From assembly GCF_048544455.1 (NCBI RefSeq), contig NC_133538.1:456457311-456521310 (forward strand): DNA of 64,000 nt. The letters are read 5' to 3'. The stretch comes from Silene latifolia (taxonomy: Eukaryota; Streptophyta; Magnoliopsida; Caryophyllales; Caryophyllaceae). The position numbers were made by a program, and so were the translations under genes. Position 1 is the stretch's first letter. The number at the start of each line of letters is the position of its first letter. Positions 45,376 through 57,283 of the stretch are shown here, piece after piece. The notes under the pieces were generated by a model. That model worked only from the letters and a program-made list of their open reading frames with translations, did not search any database and was not told the DNA's origin.

Positions 45376-48300
45376 TGTTGGGTTCATATACCCCTATTAG
45401 ACTCATCTAATTTGTGACACCTTCAGTTTTAGCGTTAAATAAACACGTAAATTCTATAGAAAAACTGACAGGATATGTTTGTAATTGGTTCGACTAGATA
45501 AAAACCTGTAATTTTAAAAACTTTTCTAAATCATTCACAAACACTTCCAAATGAAGAGTGCCAAAACCTGCAAATCTAACAAACTAATTTACATAACATA
45601 GCTAAAGTCGCGAGAATAAGGTGATACAAACCAAAGTAAAAGAGGGAGACATATGTCCCTCCAAAATATAAATACAACCATAAGTTTAAGGGTTTACTAC
45701 AACATATAACCAAACTAAGTCCAAGGTTCTTTTGCTCACTAGCTCGTCTGTGACCCCATCTAATCATCATCAACCTGTCAATCGCAGTTTATACAAACAC
45801 GAAAGCCACAATTCAGTGGGGAGTAACTTCGAGTCCTCCCAGCCACGAAATGTCATATTTAATGTAACATGTAACGTAACATGTAAACCACATCACAAAT
45901 AATCTAGATATCAAATATTCTAACAAGTGAACTCTAAACTGACCAAATTAAACTATCATGTGAAACATATAACAAGCAGTAATCCAAACTTTATCAATTG
46001 TAACCGCCTTGCATCTCACCTATTACAATTCATAAAATCACCATACAAGAAAGGACAATATATCAAAGACAGGCATACGTTCTTAGTACGGTCAATAGTC
46101 ACTCTGTAACTCGAGTCTATACCACGAGGTAGGGAAGGTAATCGAACCGGTATCTTGGCTCAGAGGTTCTATCAAAACATGGCCAAGACACAACACAACC
46201 CTAGCCTAAAATCTGCGCAGACCTAGACATGCGGATACACACCACCGCACCCAAGACCCACAATTTTTCTAAAACAAAGTGAGTACCCTAAGGAGTCCAC
46301 CAAAGGGTTGGCTAGTACTTAAGCTGACCACTTACTATCAAAATAAGTAACGAGGTCATGCCCCAACTTGGATATAATCCCACCAAGTCAGGAACACAGA
46401 AGGTATCAAGCAGTGAACATACACTCGTCAAAGACTATAATGGCGTATCTATGATGAAGGCCGAAACACTCACCTAGGACTTAAATAAAACCAATCTAGG
46501 TCCCAGCTTGAATACTTTAGCCCGCACCACACAAGACAAGTAGGACACCCAATTAACCAAAAGAGAGGCAAAGAGTCCAAACTTGACAATATTAAAGGTT
46601 TCAGGGAATCTAGGGCCGTTTCTACAACATAGAAACCATTCAAATCAACCAACAACATATGTGAAATAAAAACATAATAAATGGCCTGAAACAAGAATAA
46701 GGCCAATTATCCAATTTACACAATAATTTCATCCAACCGAATTTTTACCGCAACCCCAGACCCGGCAGTGCGGGTTCAATCGCGGCTGACCAATCACACA
46801 ATTGACTGACATCGATTCAGTCAAAGGGACCAAGGCTCAGTTTTCGGCATAATCATCTAAACATTACAATTATCGCTATAAAATTCATTTCAAGCCTAGT
46901 CATTACAATTTCATATTATAACCTATCCTAACATGTGCCAACTACCAAAATAAGCATAACTTCACCATCAAAATTATATTTACTACTAATATTATTCATT
47001 TCATAAGACTACCCACATGTTACTTTTACTAAATATAGCATTAATACGCCCGAAACGACGAACAACACTTGAAAAACCGCGAAACAAGCAATGGGCCGAC
47101 CCGGGCCGACCCTGGGCCTGCCGTGGGCCTGGTGGGCCTGCCGGGCCTGTTGGGCCGCCACCCCAAACCCTCCATTTCTCCATTTTTGTTCAGTTTAACA
47201 TCGTCTGAAGCATCAATTAGTCATTCCCAATTCATTTCCACACTAATATGTGAACTTAAACTAACAAAAGACATGAATTAGACATGAATTTAACCCATAT
47301 TATCATGTGAAATAAACCACTCAATTAACAATCACAAAATCATACAAAAAGCAAAGAATGTGACATTAATTCGTCGAGTAACTCGAAATATGTTACCTTT
47401 AACAACAAAATGAGCAACTAGCACCTTGCACACCAAACCCTAATATACAACTAGCCACTATCTTCAACAATATACGAGTCCCCAAACTCGTCTTCCAAAT
47501 CTTCACCTAAATAAACAATAAAAACACAATTATAATCACTAAAACCGAAATTATGCCCCAAAATCATCTTAAATCAACATAATGAAAAATGAAATTAAAA
47601 TATACTAGGATGTAGATCTTGAAGAGAGGATTCCGAAAATATAAATTTTGCGAAAATCGGACTAGAAACGAAGAAATTATGATGAAATTACGATTGTAAA
47701 TTATTTGATTTTTTTTTGGAATTTTCGGTCAAGAACAAGAGGAACAAAAGCAAGAACAAATGAATCCTAGGAAGAAATAGGAAGGAGGAGGAAGGTGCCG
47801 CCCAAAAAGAAAGAGGAGCGGGATTTTTGGCGGAATTTCATTAGTCGGTTTTGGCTCGTTTCGACGATAATTAGAACCGTTTGTCAATTGCAAATTCCGA
47901 CAAGGCCAAAGTTCTTAAACACGAGATTACAAGAAGATTGAGTACTCATATGACCCATTTCCAAAATCGTTTGCCCAATTTTCAAAAGAGTTGTCATTTT
48001 TCCCGATATGCCCTTATTTCCAAATAAAAGGTTTTTAAATGGTTTAAACTATTTTTAAACATTTCGAAACTATCAAAATAAATAATTTACTTCAAAATAT
48101 AATAGAATTACATTTCGTTGAATTATTATTACTTCAAATACATTAATATTAAATTCAACTTGATTAATAAATTACTTTCACAAAATAATAACGGTCCGAA
48201 ATTACGGGGTGTTACATAATTCATTTTATAAATTATCCATAATTTATATTTATGTTGATCTAGCTGCATGGAAGAATAAATAAACAAAATAAGAAGGAAA

Positions 48301-48570
48301 AACCGATTTCCTCACATGGATCTTGGTTGAAATATGGGCACAAGTGTAGGAAACCTTCCTACACTTGATCTTGAGCTCATAATATTGGATGATCCTCCAT
48401 GATTTCAAAGTAGAAATCCTCCTCTTGATTGTACCCAAAACAAACCCTCCATATTAATATTATTATTAACTAGATAATAATACTAATCTCTTTATAGTAA
48501 ATCTAATAATTATTTATTACTACAATAGTAATCTATGAAGATTTACTAAATTTTGTACTTGAACAATTTC
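45376..48570 (-). mobile_element. 5' LTR of minus-strand copia D, interrupted by a solo LTR
   Basis: The LTR 3' end (minus strand …GAACCCAACA) lies at 45376. The LTR runs to 45412, is interrupted by 45413-48216, and resumes from 48217 to ~48570, where Athila pol sequence begins. The piece shares TATTAGACTC-TCTAAT and the CCGATTTCC style with the LTR at 15547. Its 5' end is missing. Confidence 0.65.
45413..48216 (-). mobile_element. 2.8-kb solo LTR with TAATT target duplication
   Basis: The ends on the plus strand are TGTGACACC and GGGTGTTACA. Duplications TAATT lie at 45408-45412 and 48217-48221. No gag-pol homology is inside, so it is best read as a solo LTR; the minus-strand start TGTAACACCCCGTAATTTCG is a style I associate with chromovirus LTRs. 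A GC-rich GGGCCTG/CCGGGCC cluster lies at 47090-47160 and produces artificial Gly-Pro-rich frames (47001-47281). On the minus strand, CCGCCAAAAATCCCGC near 47830 looks like a promoter-proximal leader. A non-autonomous element of another kind cannot be excluded. Confidence 0.75.
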
Positions 48571-48576
48571 TAAGGT

Positions 48577-51561
48577 GTGATAGAGGAGGAAAGCTTAGTG
48601 GAGGTGGAAAGTATTTCCAATGAACCATCAAAGGTGGAGGTTGAGGTACAAACTCCATCTTTAAAACCCCTTCCTCCTAATTTGAAGTATGCTTACCTTG
48701 ATGAGTCTAAAACCAAACCCGTGATTGTCAATGAAAAACTTAATGATAGTCAATTGGAAAGTTTGCTTGATGTGTTAAGAGAATATGAAAAGGCTATAGG
48801 TTATATTCTAGATGACCTTAGGGGAATAAGCCCCGACTTTTGCATGCATAGGATTCATCTAGAGGAAGACCATAGACCTACCAATCAAGGACAAAGGAGA
48901 CTAAATCCCCATATGCAAGAAATTGTAAAAGCGGAGGTTATGAAATTCCTTGATGCGGGAATCATTTACCCTATATCGGATTCCTTGTGGGTTAGCCCCG
49001 TTCAAGTGGTACCCAAGAAAGTAGGTACCACGGTGTTGAAAAATAACAAGAACGAGCTAATACCCACAAGGAAGATCACCGGTTGGCGAATGTGTATTGA
49101 TTATCGTAAGTTGAATTCCGCAACTATAAAAGATCATTTCCCTCTTCCATCCATTGATCAAATGCTTGAGAGGATTGCCTCTAACAAATTCTTTTGCTAC
49201 CTTGATGGGTATTCGGGATTCTTCCAAATCCCGATACACCCGGATGACCAACACAAGACCAACTTCACAAGCCCTTATGGTACATTTGCCTATAGGAGGA
49301 TGCCCTTTGGGGTATGTAATGCTCCCACCACATTTCAACGTTGCATGATGGGTGTCTTTTCCGACTACTTAGAAACAATAATGGAAGTTTTTATGGATGA
49401 TTTTAGTGTTTATGGGAAGAATTATGAGTCATGTTTGCATAATTTATCTCTTGTCTTGCAAAAATGTGAAGATGTTAGCCTTGTTTTGAATTGGGAAAAG
49501 TGCCAATTCATGGTCAATGACGGCATTGTCTTGGGTCATTTAATTTCAGAAAAGGGCATTGAGGTTGATAAAGCTAAAGTTGAAGTGATAGAGAAATTAC
49601 CACTGCCCGTGAATGTCATAGGGTTTCGGAGTTTTCTCGGTCATGCGGGGTTTTACCGATGATTCATAAAAGATTTTTCCAAAATTTAAAAACCCCTAAC
49701 TAAACTTTTGCTTAAGGATGCCCCATTCCATTTTATTCATGAGTGTGTTAAAGCTTTTAATAGGATCAAGGAGGCTCTAATTTCGGCACCGATCATTTAA
49801 CCGCCAAATTGGGAGTTACCTTTTGAGATAATGTGTGATGCAAGCAACTATGCCATTGGCGCGGTTCCTGGTCAATGGTTAAGGAAAGCTTTACATGCTC
49901 TATAATATATAAGCAAGACCCTTGAAGCGACACAAGTCAACTATGATACCACGGAAAAGGAACTTCTTGCTATAGTGTATACTTTGGACAAGTTCCGCTC
50001 CTACCTACTTGGATCAAAGGTGATAGTATTCTCGGATAACCGTGCTCTTAGATATCTCTTGGTGAAGAAAGAATCAAAGCCACACTTGTTGAGGTGGATA
50101 TTGTTACTCCAAGAATTTGACTTAGAGATAAGAGACAAGAAAGGATCCGAGAAAGTAGTTGCAGATCACTTGTCAAGGATTCGGTTTGACAACAATGAAG
50201 AAGATACACTAATCAATGATTCCTTTTCCGATGATGTTCTAATGGCAATCCACACATGACTTGAACACACACACAACACCATGGTTTGCCGATTTTGCGA
50301 ACTACATTGTGGGAGGAGTCCTTCCTCCAAACTTGAACTACAATTAACGAAAGAGATTCTTATTTGAAGTAAAGAGGTACTTTTGGGATGATCCCAATAT
50401 CTACAAAGCATGTAGTGATGGTCTTTACCATAAATATGTGCCACAATGGGAAGTTCAAGGAGTTTAGGAAGGTTGCCACTCATCCCCATATGGAGGACAT
50501 CATGGAGCAAGAAGAACGGTTGCCAAAGTCCTACAATCGGACTTCTATTGGCCTACTATGTTTAAAGATTCTAGAGAGTTTATCATTCATTGTGATCCTT
50601 GTCAAAGAACCGGGAACATATCTTGGAGGAATGAGATGCCACAACGAGGCATTTCGGAGGTTGAAATCTGTGATGTTTGGGGAATTGATTACCAAGGTCC
50701 CTTTTTATCGTCCCAATGCAAAAAATACATTCTAGTTACCGTTGATTACGTGTCCAAGTGGGTACAAGCAATTGCTACCCTAACCGACGATGCAAAGACG
50801 GTGACCAAGCTCCTAAAGAAAGTGTTCTTCCCAAGGTTTGGAGTTCCTAGAGCAATTATTAGTGATGGTGGAACACTCTTCCATGAGAAAAAAACTTGCA
50901 TCTCTCTTGACAAAGTATGGTATTCAACATAGGACCGGCTTGGGATACCATCCTCAAACAAGCGGTCAAGTCGAAGTTTCTAATAGAGAGATCAAGCAAA
51001 TTCTTGAGAAGGTTGTTAACAAGACTCGTAAGGATTCGAGCATGAAGCTTTATGAATCTCTTTGGGCTTATAGGACAGACAATAAGACACCCATATGAGC
51101 TTCACCTTATAAGCTAGTCTATGGAAAGGCTTGTCACTTGTCACTTGAATTGGAATACAATGCCTTTAGTGCAATCAAGGCCCTCAATCTTGATCTCAAG
51201 TTAAGTGGAGAGAAGAGGATCTTGAAAATTGAAAGAGTTTCGGCTTCACTCATACGAAAATGCAGAGATCTACAAAGAACAAACCAAATTGCTTCATGAC
51301 AAGAGAATCAAGCAAAAGGCCTTCCACAAGGGAGACAAATTCCTTCTATTCAACTCTAGATATCGGCTCTTCCCCGGAAAGTTGAATTCACGATGGACGG
51401 GTCCCTTTGTAATGACAAATGTTGGAAAGTACGGAGACTTTGAGCTAATATTGAAATATGGGAATCAGTTCAAAGTCAATGGTCAACGTATCAAGCCTTA
51501 TTATGAAGGAGATTTTGTAGGAGAAGTTGAGGCTATCCACCTTGAGCCTCTCCCACCATGA
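48577..51561 (+). pseudogene. Athila-lineage pol: RT, RNase H, integrase (5' truncated)
   Basis: RT at ~48850-49660: WRMCIDYRKLNSATIKDHFP, FFCYLDGYSGFFQIPIHPDD and FMDDFSVYG near 49390. RNase H at ~49800-50190 with IMCDASNYAIGAV and VVADHLSRI. Integrase finger at ~50470-50610 (CHSSPYGGHHGASRTVAKVL; HCDPCQRTG). Core with [18 protein letters not shown] and a frameshifted continuation [12 protein letters not shown] (~50640-51000). C-terminal domain 51229-51561 (YRLFPGKLNSRWTGPF). These matches are distinctive for Athila. Stops at 49660, ~49688, 49799 and 49904 and frameshifts near 50280, 50910 and 51100-51230 inactivate it. Gag and protease are absent: the sequence begins abruptly at ~48571 against copia D. 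Confidence 0.92.
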
Positions 51562-51771
51562 TCAAGCGTTAAAATGGAGGAGAGTTTGGTGGAGCCCTCC
51601 CTAACCCACCACTTTTAAATATACTAACTTACTTACTTGCACTTAACTTCACTGCATTGCATTTTAATTCCTTGTTTTAAGTACAATTTTTTGACATGAG
51701 AGTAAGTGAGGGAGGGTTACTAATCAAGTTTGATGTGTGAAGGATTTGAGATTCAAGTGTGGGGAAGCTTT
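51562..51771 (+). other. 3' untranslated end and polypurine tract of the Athila element
   Basis: About 190 non-coding bases between integrase and AAGTGTGGGGAAGCT (51755-51769). Athila elements often carry an env-like ORF here; none is present, so this copy or family lacks it. Confidence 0.7.
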
Positions 51772-51982
51772 TGCGTAGGCTAAGAGAGAGCCTATGTCAA
51801 TCATTAAAGGAGGAAGAAACTATAGAGAGCTAAAAGGAGGATCCCTACGAGTTGGCCTCGACTCGTGGGAGGTGGAGCCAAGAGAGATTGAAAGATTTTA
51901 TGCTGAAACGAAAATCGGGCGTCCTGGCATCAGGACGGGCGTCCCAAGAGCTCAGAACGGGCGTACCACCCATAAGGACGCA
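51772..51982 (+). mobile_element. Start of the Athila 3' LTR, truncated
   Basis: Begins TGCGTAGGC right after the polypurine tract. A U3 with the repeated phrase GGGCGTCC / GGACGGGCGTCC / ACGGGCGTACC (51915-51980) follows. It is cut at 51982 by the Sirevirus LTR. Confidence 0.65.
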
Positions 51983-53596
51983 TGTTAAACCATATAGCTT
52001 ATATGTTTATGTTTTGATGATGTCAAGGCGTCTTATAATTTATATACTTGTTGCGTGTAATCGTTTGTCTAAGTGTTTTAGAATCAATTTATTACAAGCA
52101 AGTAACAAAGAAGATTGTGATTATAGCATGAATTCTCAAGCCTCTATTCAAGATCAAACGATATAAAGATTCATTCAAGATTTATGTGAAGACGAAGTCC
52201 GTCTAAAGATTAATCAAGTTTGGATGATGACGTAGCCTATACTCGAAGATCTCCTTGAATATTAGAATAGTATAGGTGATTATCTCATAACGGTAATCAA
52301 GAATGAGTTTCTTGAATTGGTAAAGTTATAGCTTTGCAGCTATAACATTACTAGTAAAAGAGCTCAATGTTATAGCTCTTCTACTATAACATTGAGATGC
52401 TGAGTTTTTATACACGACTTATATTGTTTCGAAAATTATTTTGAAAATTGTTTTGAAAATTGTTTAAAGTTTATTTTAAATGTTTTAATAAAAGTATTTA
52501 TATAATAAAGCTCGGTTTAGTGCGGAGTTTGGTTTTATGTTGGACGTTGACTAGTAGTTATCTTGGACCAACTTATGAGTTGGACCATACTACTAATTAG
52601 GGTTCCAATATAGCCTCTCTTAAAACCTAAATTCTAACCCATATGTTAAGACTAGGGTTTGCACGAGTCACGAGGCATATGAGCCGTGACATTTCGTGTT
52701 ACCTAGGGTATGTTTGGTAAAGATTTTATTCTATAATAAAATCTTTACATATCTTATATATCTTACTTAATATATTTGTTTATGATAAAAGATATTCTTG
52801 TTTTAGGAAATCTTATCATAATATTGGAATTTATAGTAAAGATAATATTTGAATAGATTATATTCTATCTCTTGGAATATTCTTATTATCTTTTAAGGCT
52901 TTTAGGAAAGAGATAATAAGAAGATATGATTGGTTTGCATATCTTATTATTTCGGCTATTAGGGTTTGTGCAAAACCGTGTGGCCTACTCTTTCTTTCCT
53001 ATAAATACTTTGCTATTTACAACATCTAAAGTAGAGACCTTAAGCATAAAAATTGATTTTAATTTTACAAAGCAAAGCGTGTGTTTTGAAGCAGAAAAAC
53101 CGATTTGTTATTTTGAAAGGTCGTGTGTTTTAAAGCTCGCATACTTGTTCTTATTTTATCGTTATAAGATAATAGTGCTTAATTGATTTCTTACTTGTTC
53201 ATTAACGTGAACCTTTGTTAGAATCATTAGTGCTTTCTTATTATCGTAAGTTAGTCACTCGCGTATTTAACGGTACTCATTGAGTTACAACTAGAGTTAG
53301 TTGTACGAGTTGGGTTAGTAAATTTGTAATATGTAGAAAGGTACTAAATTTATTAATCGAGAATAGTGGACGTAGGTTTCGACTTGTGAAACTGAACCAC
53401 TTCAAAAACCGTGTGTCTCTTCGTTCTTTCGTTTATTTCGTTTATTTCGTTTACTTTCATTAGTTGATTGGTTAAAGTTTAATCAATAAACTTTAAATAA
53501 TCAATTACATACGCATAATCGAAAAAGCTTTCAAAAGTTTTAAATCCTCAATTCCCCCCCCCCCCTCTTGAGTATTTTGGATCAATAGACTCTTCA
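51983..53596 (+). repeat. 5' LTR of the Sirevirus
   Basis: Starts TGTTAAACCATATAGC, with TTTTGATGATGTCAAGG soon after, and ends …AGACTCTTCA after a run of 12 C; all are typical of Sirevirus LTRs. A TATA box (ATAAATAC) is at ~53000. Two hairpins occur in U3: GTTATAGCT-ttgc-AGCTATAAC (52325-52346) and CAATGTTATAG…CTATAACATTG (52364-52393). Confidence 0.88.
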
Positions 53597-53597
53597 A

Positions 53598-53610
53598 TTG
53601 GTATCAGAGC
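53598..53610 (+). promoter_or_regulatory. Primer-binding site of the Sirevirus (iMet tRNA)
   Basis: TTGGTATCAGAGC, the standard initiator-Met complement of copia elements, one base after the LTR. Confidence 0.88.
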
Positions 53611-53704
53611 CTCGTGCTCTTGATTGCCTAACCGCAAAGAGGCTGATCAATCTTGTTTTTCATTTATCTTATCATTTTATATTCCGCTGCCTATCACGTG
53701 ATAA

Positions 53705-54154
53705 ATGGATTCCAAATATCTCAAGTGTCCCGTCTTTGATGGGAAGAATTATGGATTGTGGAAAAACATGATGAGTCACTATGTGAAAGGTCACGATTGG
53801 GAGTGCTGGAGGATTATGCAAAACGGACCGCACAAAATTCTTGTGGCATCCGAGGAAGGCACTACCTATGAAAAGAAAGAAGAGGACTATGTCAAGGCCG
53901 ACTACAAGAAGGCCGAAAAGAACTCCAAAGCAATAAGTCTTCTGCAAAACGGAATGACTTCTATAGAGTTTGATCGGTTTTCTTCATGTTCCACGGCCAA
54001 GGAGATATGGGATGGGCTTGAAATAGCTTATGAAGGTACTTCCATTGTTATGAAGCACCGAATAGATTTGCATATGCAAAAATATGAGCTATTCATTATG
54101 GAGTCTAATGAGTCCTTAGATAGTATGTCTGCAAGGTTATCAAGCATCATAAAC
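53705..54154 (+). pseudogene. Sirevirus gag, N-terminal part interrupted by CACTA
   Basis: The ATG at 53705 begins KCPVFDGKNYGLWKNMMSHY (the DUF4219-type N-terminus of copia gag), followed by the UBN2-type gag core (SKAISLLQNGMTSIEFDRF; TAKEIWDGLEIAYEGT). It stays open to codon 150 (Asn, 54152-54154), where CACTACAAG begins. Residues after that in the open frame (to 54484) are CACTA subterminal repeats. The gag resumes at 62481. Confidence 0.9.
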
Positions 54155-54764
54155 CACTACAAGAAAAAAGGTTTTCTGCGACAAAGCTTTCCGTCGCCCA
54201 ATGTGAAATTTTTGTCGCCCATGCACTTGTGCGACAAAATCCCAGTCTTCGTGGGTTTGACGCCCAAGGGTCGACGCCCTTTCATCTTTGTGCAAGAACA
54301 ATACCTTTCTTCGCCCATTATAAACTTTGTGCAACAAACTGTTATCGTTGCCCACTTTGTGCAACAAATTGTTGTCGCAGCCCCAAATGAGTTTTGGTGC
54401 AACAAAAGTTGTCGTTGCCCAATAACTAGTTTGTGCGATGACATGTTTTTTCGTTGGCCATTAACAATTTATCCGACGAATTAAAAGTATGCAATTTCCA
54501 ATTAAAACATAACAGCAATTTGCAATTTTAGACGCAACATGTAATTCCCAATATGATTTATAGTCAACCATATTTCTTTTGAACTGTAGTCAGTTCAAAT
54601 TAGTAGAAGAGATGACTTTACTAAAATTAAAAAAATTAGCATTAATAAGGTTATTACATACAACAAGGTTCTTATACATGTTTGATGCACCTCACAAAAG
54701 TTTAATAAACCTTTAACTTTGCATCAATGCACTAGACTTTAGCAAAAAAAGGTCTCAATGCTTC

Positions 54765-55389
54765 GATGGCAAACCAAAAATGGGCTCCAAATATGTAAAA
54801 GCAACTTCCTTCAATATCTCATTTGTCCAAAACATATCTGAAAGATCCACGACGCCTTTGTATGATATCGTTCGTATTAGCTGCCTCCTGTATGAAGATG
54901 TAATATATCGTAAAGCAAAGTTTTATAGCGCACAAAATTGCAACTTAAGGTCATTTAAGGATCGGACTCCAAGTATTTTAAAATGCTTTCTTCATGATGG
55001 GGGTGGGGAGGCTTATCCGGTTTGGTACTTAAATTAAAATACAATAGACAAGCAGTTATCACTTATCAGTATATTGCTCTTTTTGTTTCTAAAAAAGTCA
55101 AAGCTATTGTTTTGCAAGTTTTACCAATTGTAAAAAAGATCACTAGTCTACAACTTTTATTGCTCTCGGCATACCAAAGTAATTAGATGCAAAATTATAC
55201 TGTATTACCTTTTCTTAGTAAAATAATTCAAGAATGGCGTAAAAAAAGACAGAAGGAACAAGTCTTACCTCATTTCGTCAAATAGTTTTTGCTTCGCCAC
55301 TAAGCTTTTATCATGTTCAATTGCGCGTAAGTTGATTTTAGAGATGACGCTTTAAGCTCTAAGTTTCTCCGATGACATTTGTCTTTCTT
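54765..55389 (-). pseudogene. Possible captured exons of an unrecognised host gene
   Basis: On the minus strand, 55389-55269 is bounded by TGCAG and GTAAGA splice-like sites and reads INLRAIEHDKSLVAKQKLFD after one stop. Further left, from ~54887 (ATACAG acceptor), an open frame reads GVVDLSDMFWTNEILKEVAF and ends at a stop in …GLPSKH (~54765). Codon pattern and splice sites look genic and differ from the subterminal repeats. I do not recognise the protein, the two exons may not belong together, and chance is possible. Confidence 0.35.
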
Positions 55390-55753
55390 CTGCATGGAGG
55401 ATATATATTACACAATATTACACAAAAGTAACCTAACAAAGATGATATTAAGACAAGCTATAAAACAATCATAACATAACTTGTCTCTTTCAGTACACAA
55501 ATCTCATCTAAAATATTGCAAGAGCAATCCATGTCATATTACAATGGCTTGATCTATCAAACCACAGAAAGAGAAGTAACATAAACATTGAGACAATAAA
55601 TTTCAATTGGAAATTGCAAGAAAATTCCAATACGGAAGCAACAAAAGCAAGAATTCAACTCAATTTGATATGGAAGCAAAAAGAGCTTAACTTCAGTTAT
55701 TATTTCAACCACAAGATACAATTGACAGCGTCACAATTTTTTGTACACCCAAC

Positions 55754-55936
55754 CATGGTTTTAAATCTCGGTATCGGTCATAGTCGCGGTATCGGTATAA
55801 TCGGTCCTTACTCGGTCGTCACAGACGGATTGCAGAGAATCTCGGTGATTTCTCGGGCGATATCTCGTATCGGTCGAGTGAAAATCCGATACAACTCGGC
55901 CGATACGATACAACTCGGCCGAGATTTTGAACCCTG
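55754..55936. mobile_element. 183-bp MITE with 7-bp target duplication
   Basis: Terminal inverted repeats CATGGTTTTAAATCTCGG and, inverted from the right end, CAGGGTTCAAAATCTCGG. Direct repeats ACCCAAC flank it at 55747-55753 and 55937-55943. The interior is rich in TCGGTATCGG and ACTCGGCCGA repeats. The open frame 55614-55937 overlaps it by chance. The superfamily is uncertain (hAT-like given a 7-8-bp duplication). Confidence 0.78.
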
Positions 55937-56149
55937 ACCCAACAACTTATTCACATCACTGGTTTACTACAACAGAGAAGTAGAGTACTAACTTCTTAGG
56001 AAAATGCTTAAACTGCAATTGACAACCACCTCCTGAACTATAATTTTGGAAAAGGAGAAATTCAAAACGTAGCACTAGGCAACCAAATAAGGTCTTCCAT
56101 CGGCTTGAATTGGGCGTGTACTTTGTTAATGGAAGAGAACAAAACAACT

Positions 56150-57283
56150 AGTACTACGCTACATAATACAGAATTGAGGGAGGTTGCTGCTGAGGTATGT
56201 CTGAGTGAGAGTTCGAAGGCGGCTGAGCTTCGGGCTTTCAATCTAAATAAGGAATTATTGCCGATTTCTGAGAATTCAGCAGCTGAAGAGGAAGGTTGGA
56301 CTGAGGTCACCAGGAAGGGGAGTTCATCTGCGTCGATTAATTCTGGTAAGCCGATTCTCAAAATTGATCTTGCGGATGTTCAACCTGACCTGGATTTTTG
56401 GTCCTCCTCGGTCTTTTGTTATGTGCTTGGTGCGAATCCACCGGGTTCGGTTGTTAATGGTTTTGTTCGTAGACTGTGGAAGAATTTGTCGATTGATAAG
56501 GTGTCTTTCCTTGCTAATGGTTTATGCTTGGTTCGATTCCTTAAGCCTGAAGATAAGGTTACTGCTCTTCAATCTGGTCCTCTATTCCTTGATAGTAAAC
56601 CTTTTATTGTCAAAGATTGGAAGCCTGATTCTAAATTGTGTAAGGAGAAACCGGATGTTGTTGTTATTTGGGTTCGTTTTCATGATTTGGCTTTTAAATA
56701 TTGGGGAGTTGCGTTGCCTAAAATTGCAGGACTGGTAGGGAAGCCTATCAAGTGTGATACAGCAACAAAGGAGAAGGAATTTTTAGGATATGCACGGTTC
56801 CTTGTAGAGGTTAAGGTTGGTGTACCACTGCTTGACACTGTTGAGTTTCTGGATGAGAATGGAATTCTGCAGAAACAACAGGTGTTCTATGAGTGGAAAC
56901 CCTTGGTCTGTACTAGGTGCCATGGCATAGGTCATGATGAGGACATGTGTAGGAAGGCTAGTGGGGCCAAGAAACCTGCTGTGGTTAAGAAGGTCTGGGT
57001 TCCTAAAGTCGTGCCTAAGCCCAAGGTTGCTGAGGTTCATCACCAGAAACAGGACAGTGTGGAGGGGCCACTTCCTACTTTTGATCCTGTAACAGTGGTG
57101 ACTCCAATGCCATACCAGGGGACTGTCCTCAATTCTATCACTCCTGCTAGGATGTTACCTCATAGAAGAGAAGGGGTTCAGAGTGGACCTACCTTTTTGG
57201 AGGCAGTAAACAATTCCTTGAGGAGGAATATTCTGAATAGCCTGGGGAAGGGTAGATTTGCCATCAACATTAATCATGGATAG
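56150..57283 (+). pseudogene. LINE ORF1 (RNA-binding gag-like), 5' truncated
   Basis: Encodes the DUF4283-type domain common in plant L1 ORF1 (FWSSSVFCYVLGANPPGS; VVIWVRFHDLAFKYWG) and a CCHC zinc knuckle CTRCHGIGHDEDMC (~56910-56952). A basic, Pro/Lys-rich segment (KKVWVPKVVPKPKV) follows. No stop interrupts it. Its frame reads left through the target duplication to an ATG at 56129 in flanking DNA, so any start would come from the host site. It ends at TAG 57281-57283, overlapping the ORF2 start by 8 bases. Confidence 0.88.

Noticed and set aside
47001..47281. Gly/Pro-rich open frames that look collagen-like
   Set aside because: They arise on both strands from a GGGCCTG/CCGGGCC-rich tract inside a solo LTR and have no start context or homology.
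54155..54484. C-terminal 110 residues of the frame starting at 53705
   Set aside because: These codons are CACTA terminal and subterminal repeats (GCGACAA motifs), not gag.
55614..55937. 107-codon frame reaching into the MITE
   Set aside because: Its second half is the MITE's inverted-repeat interior; no protein similarity.
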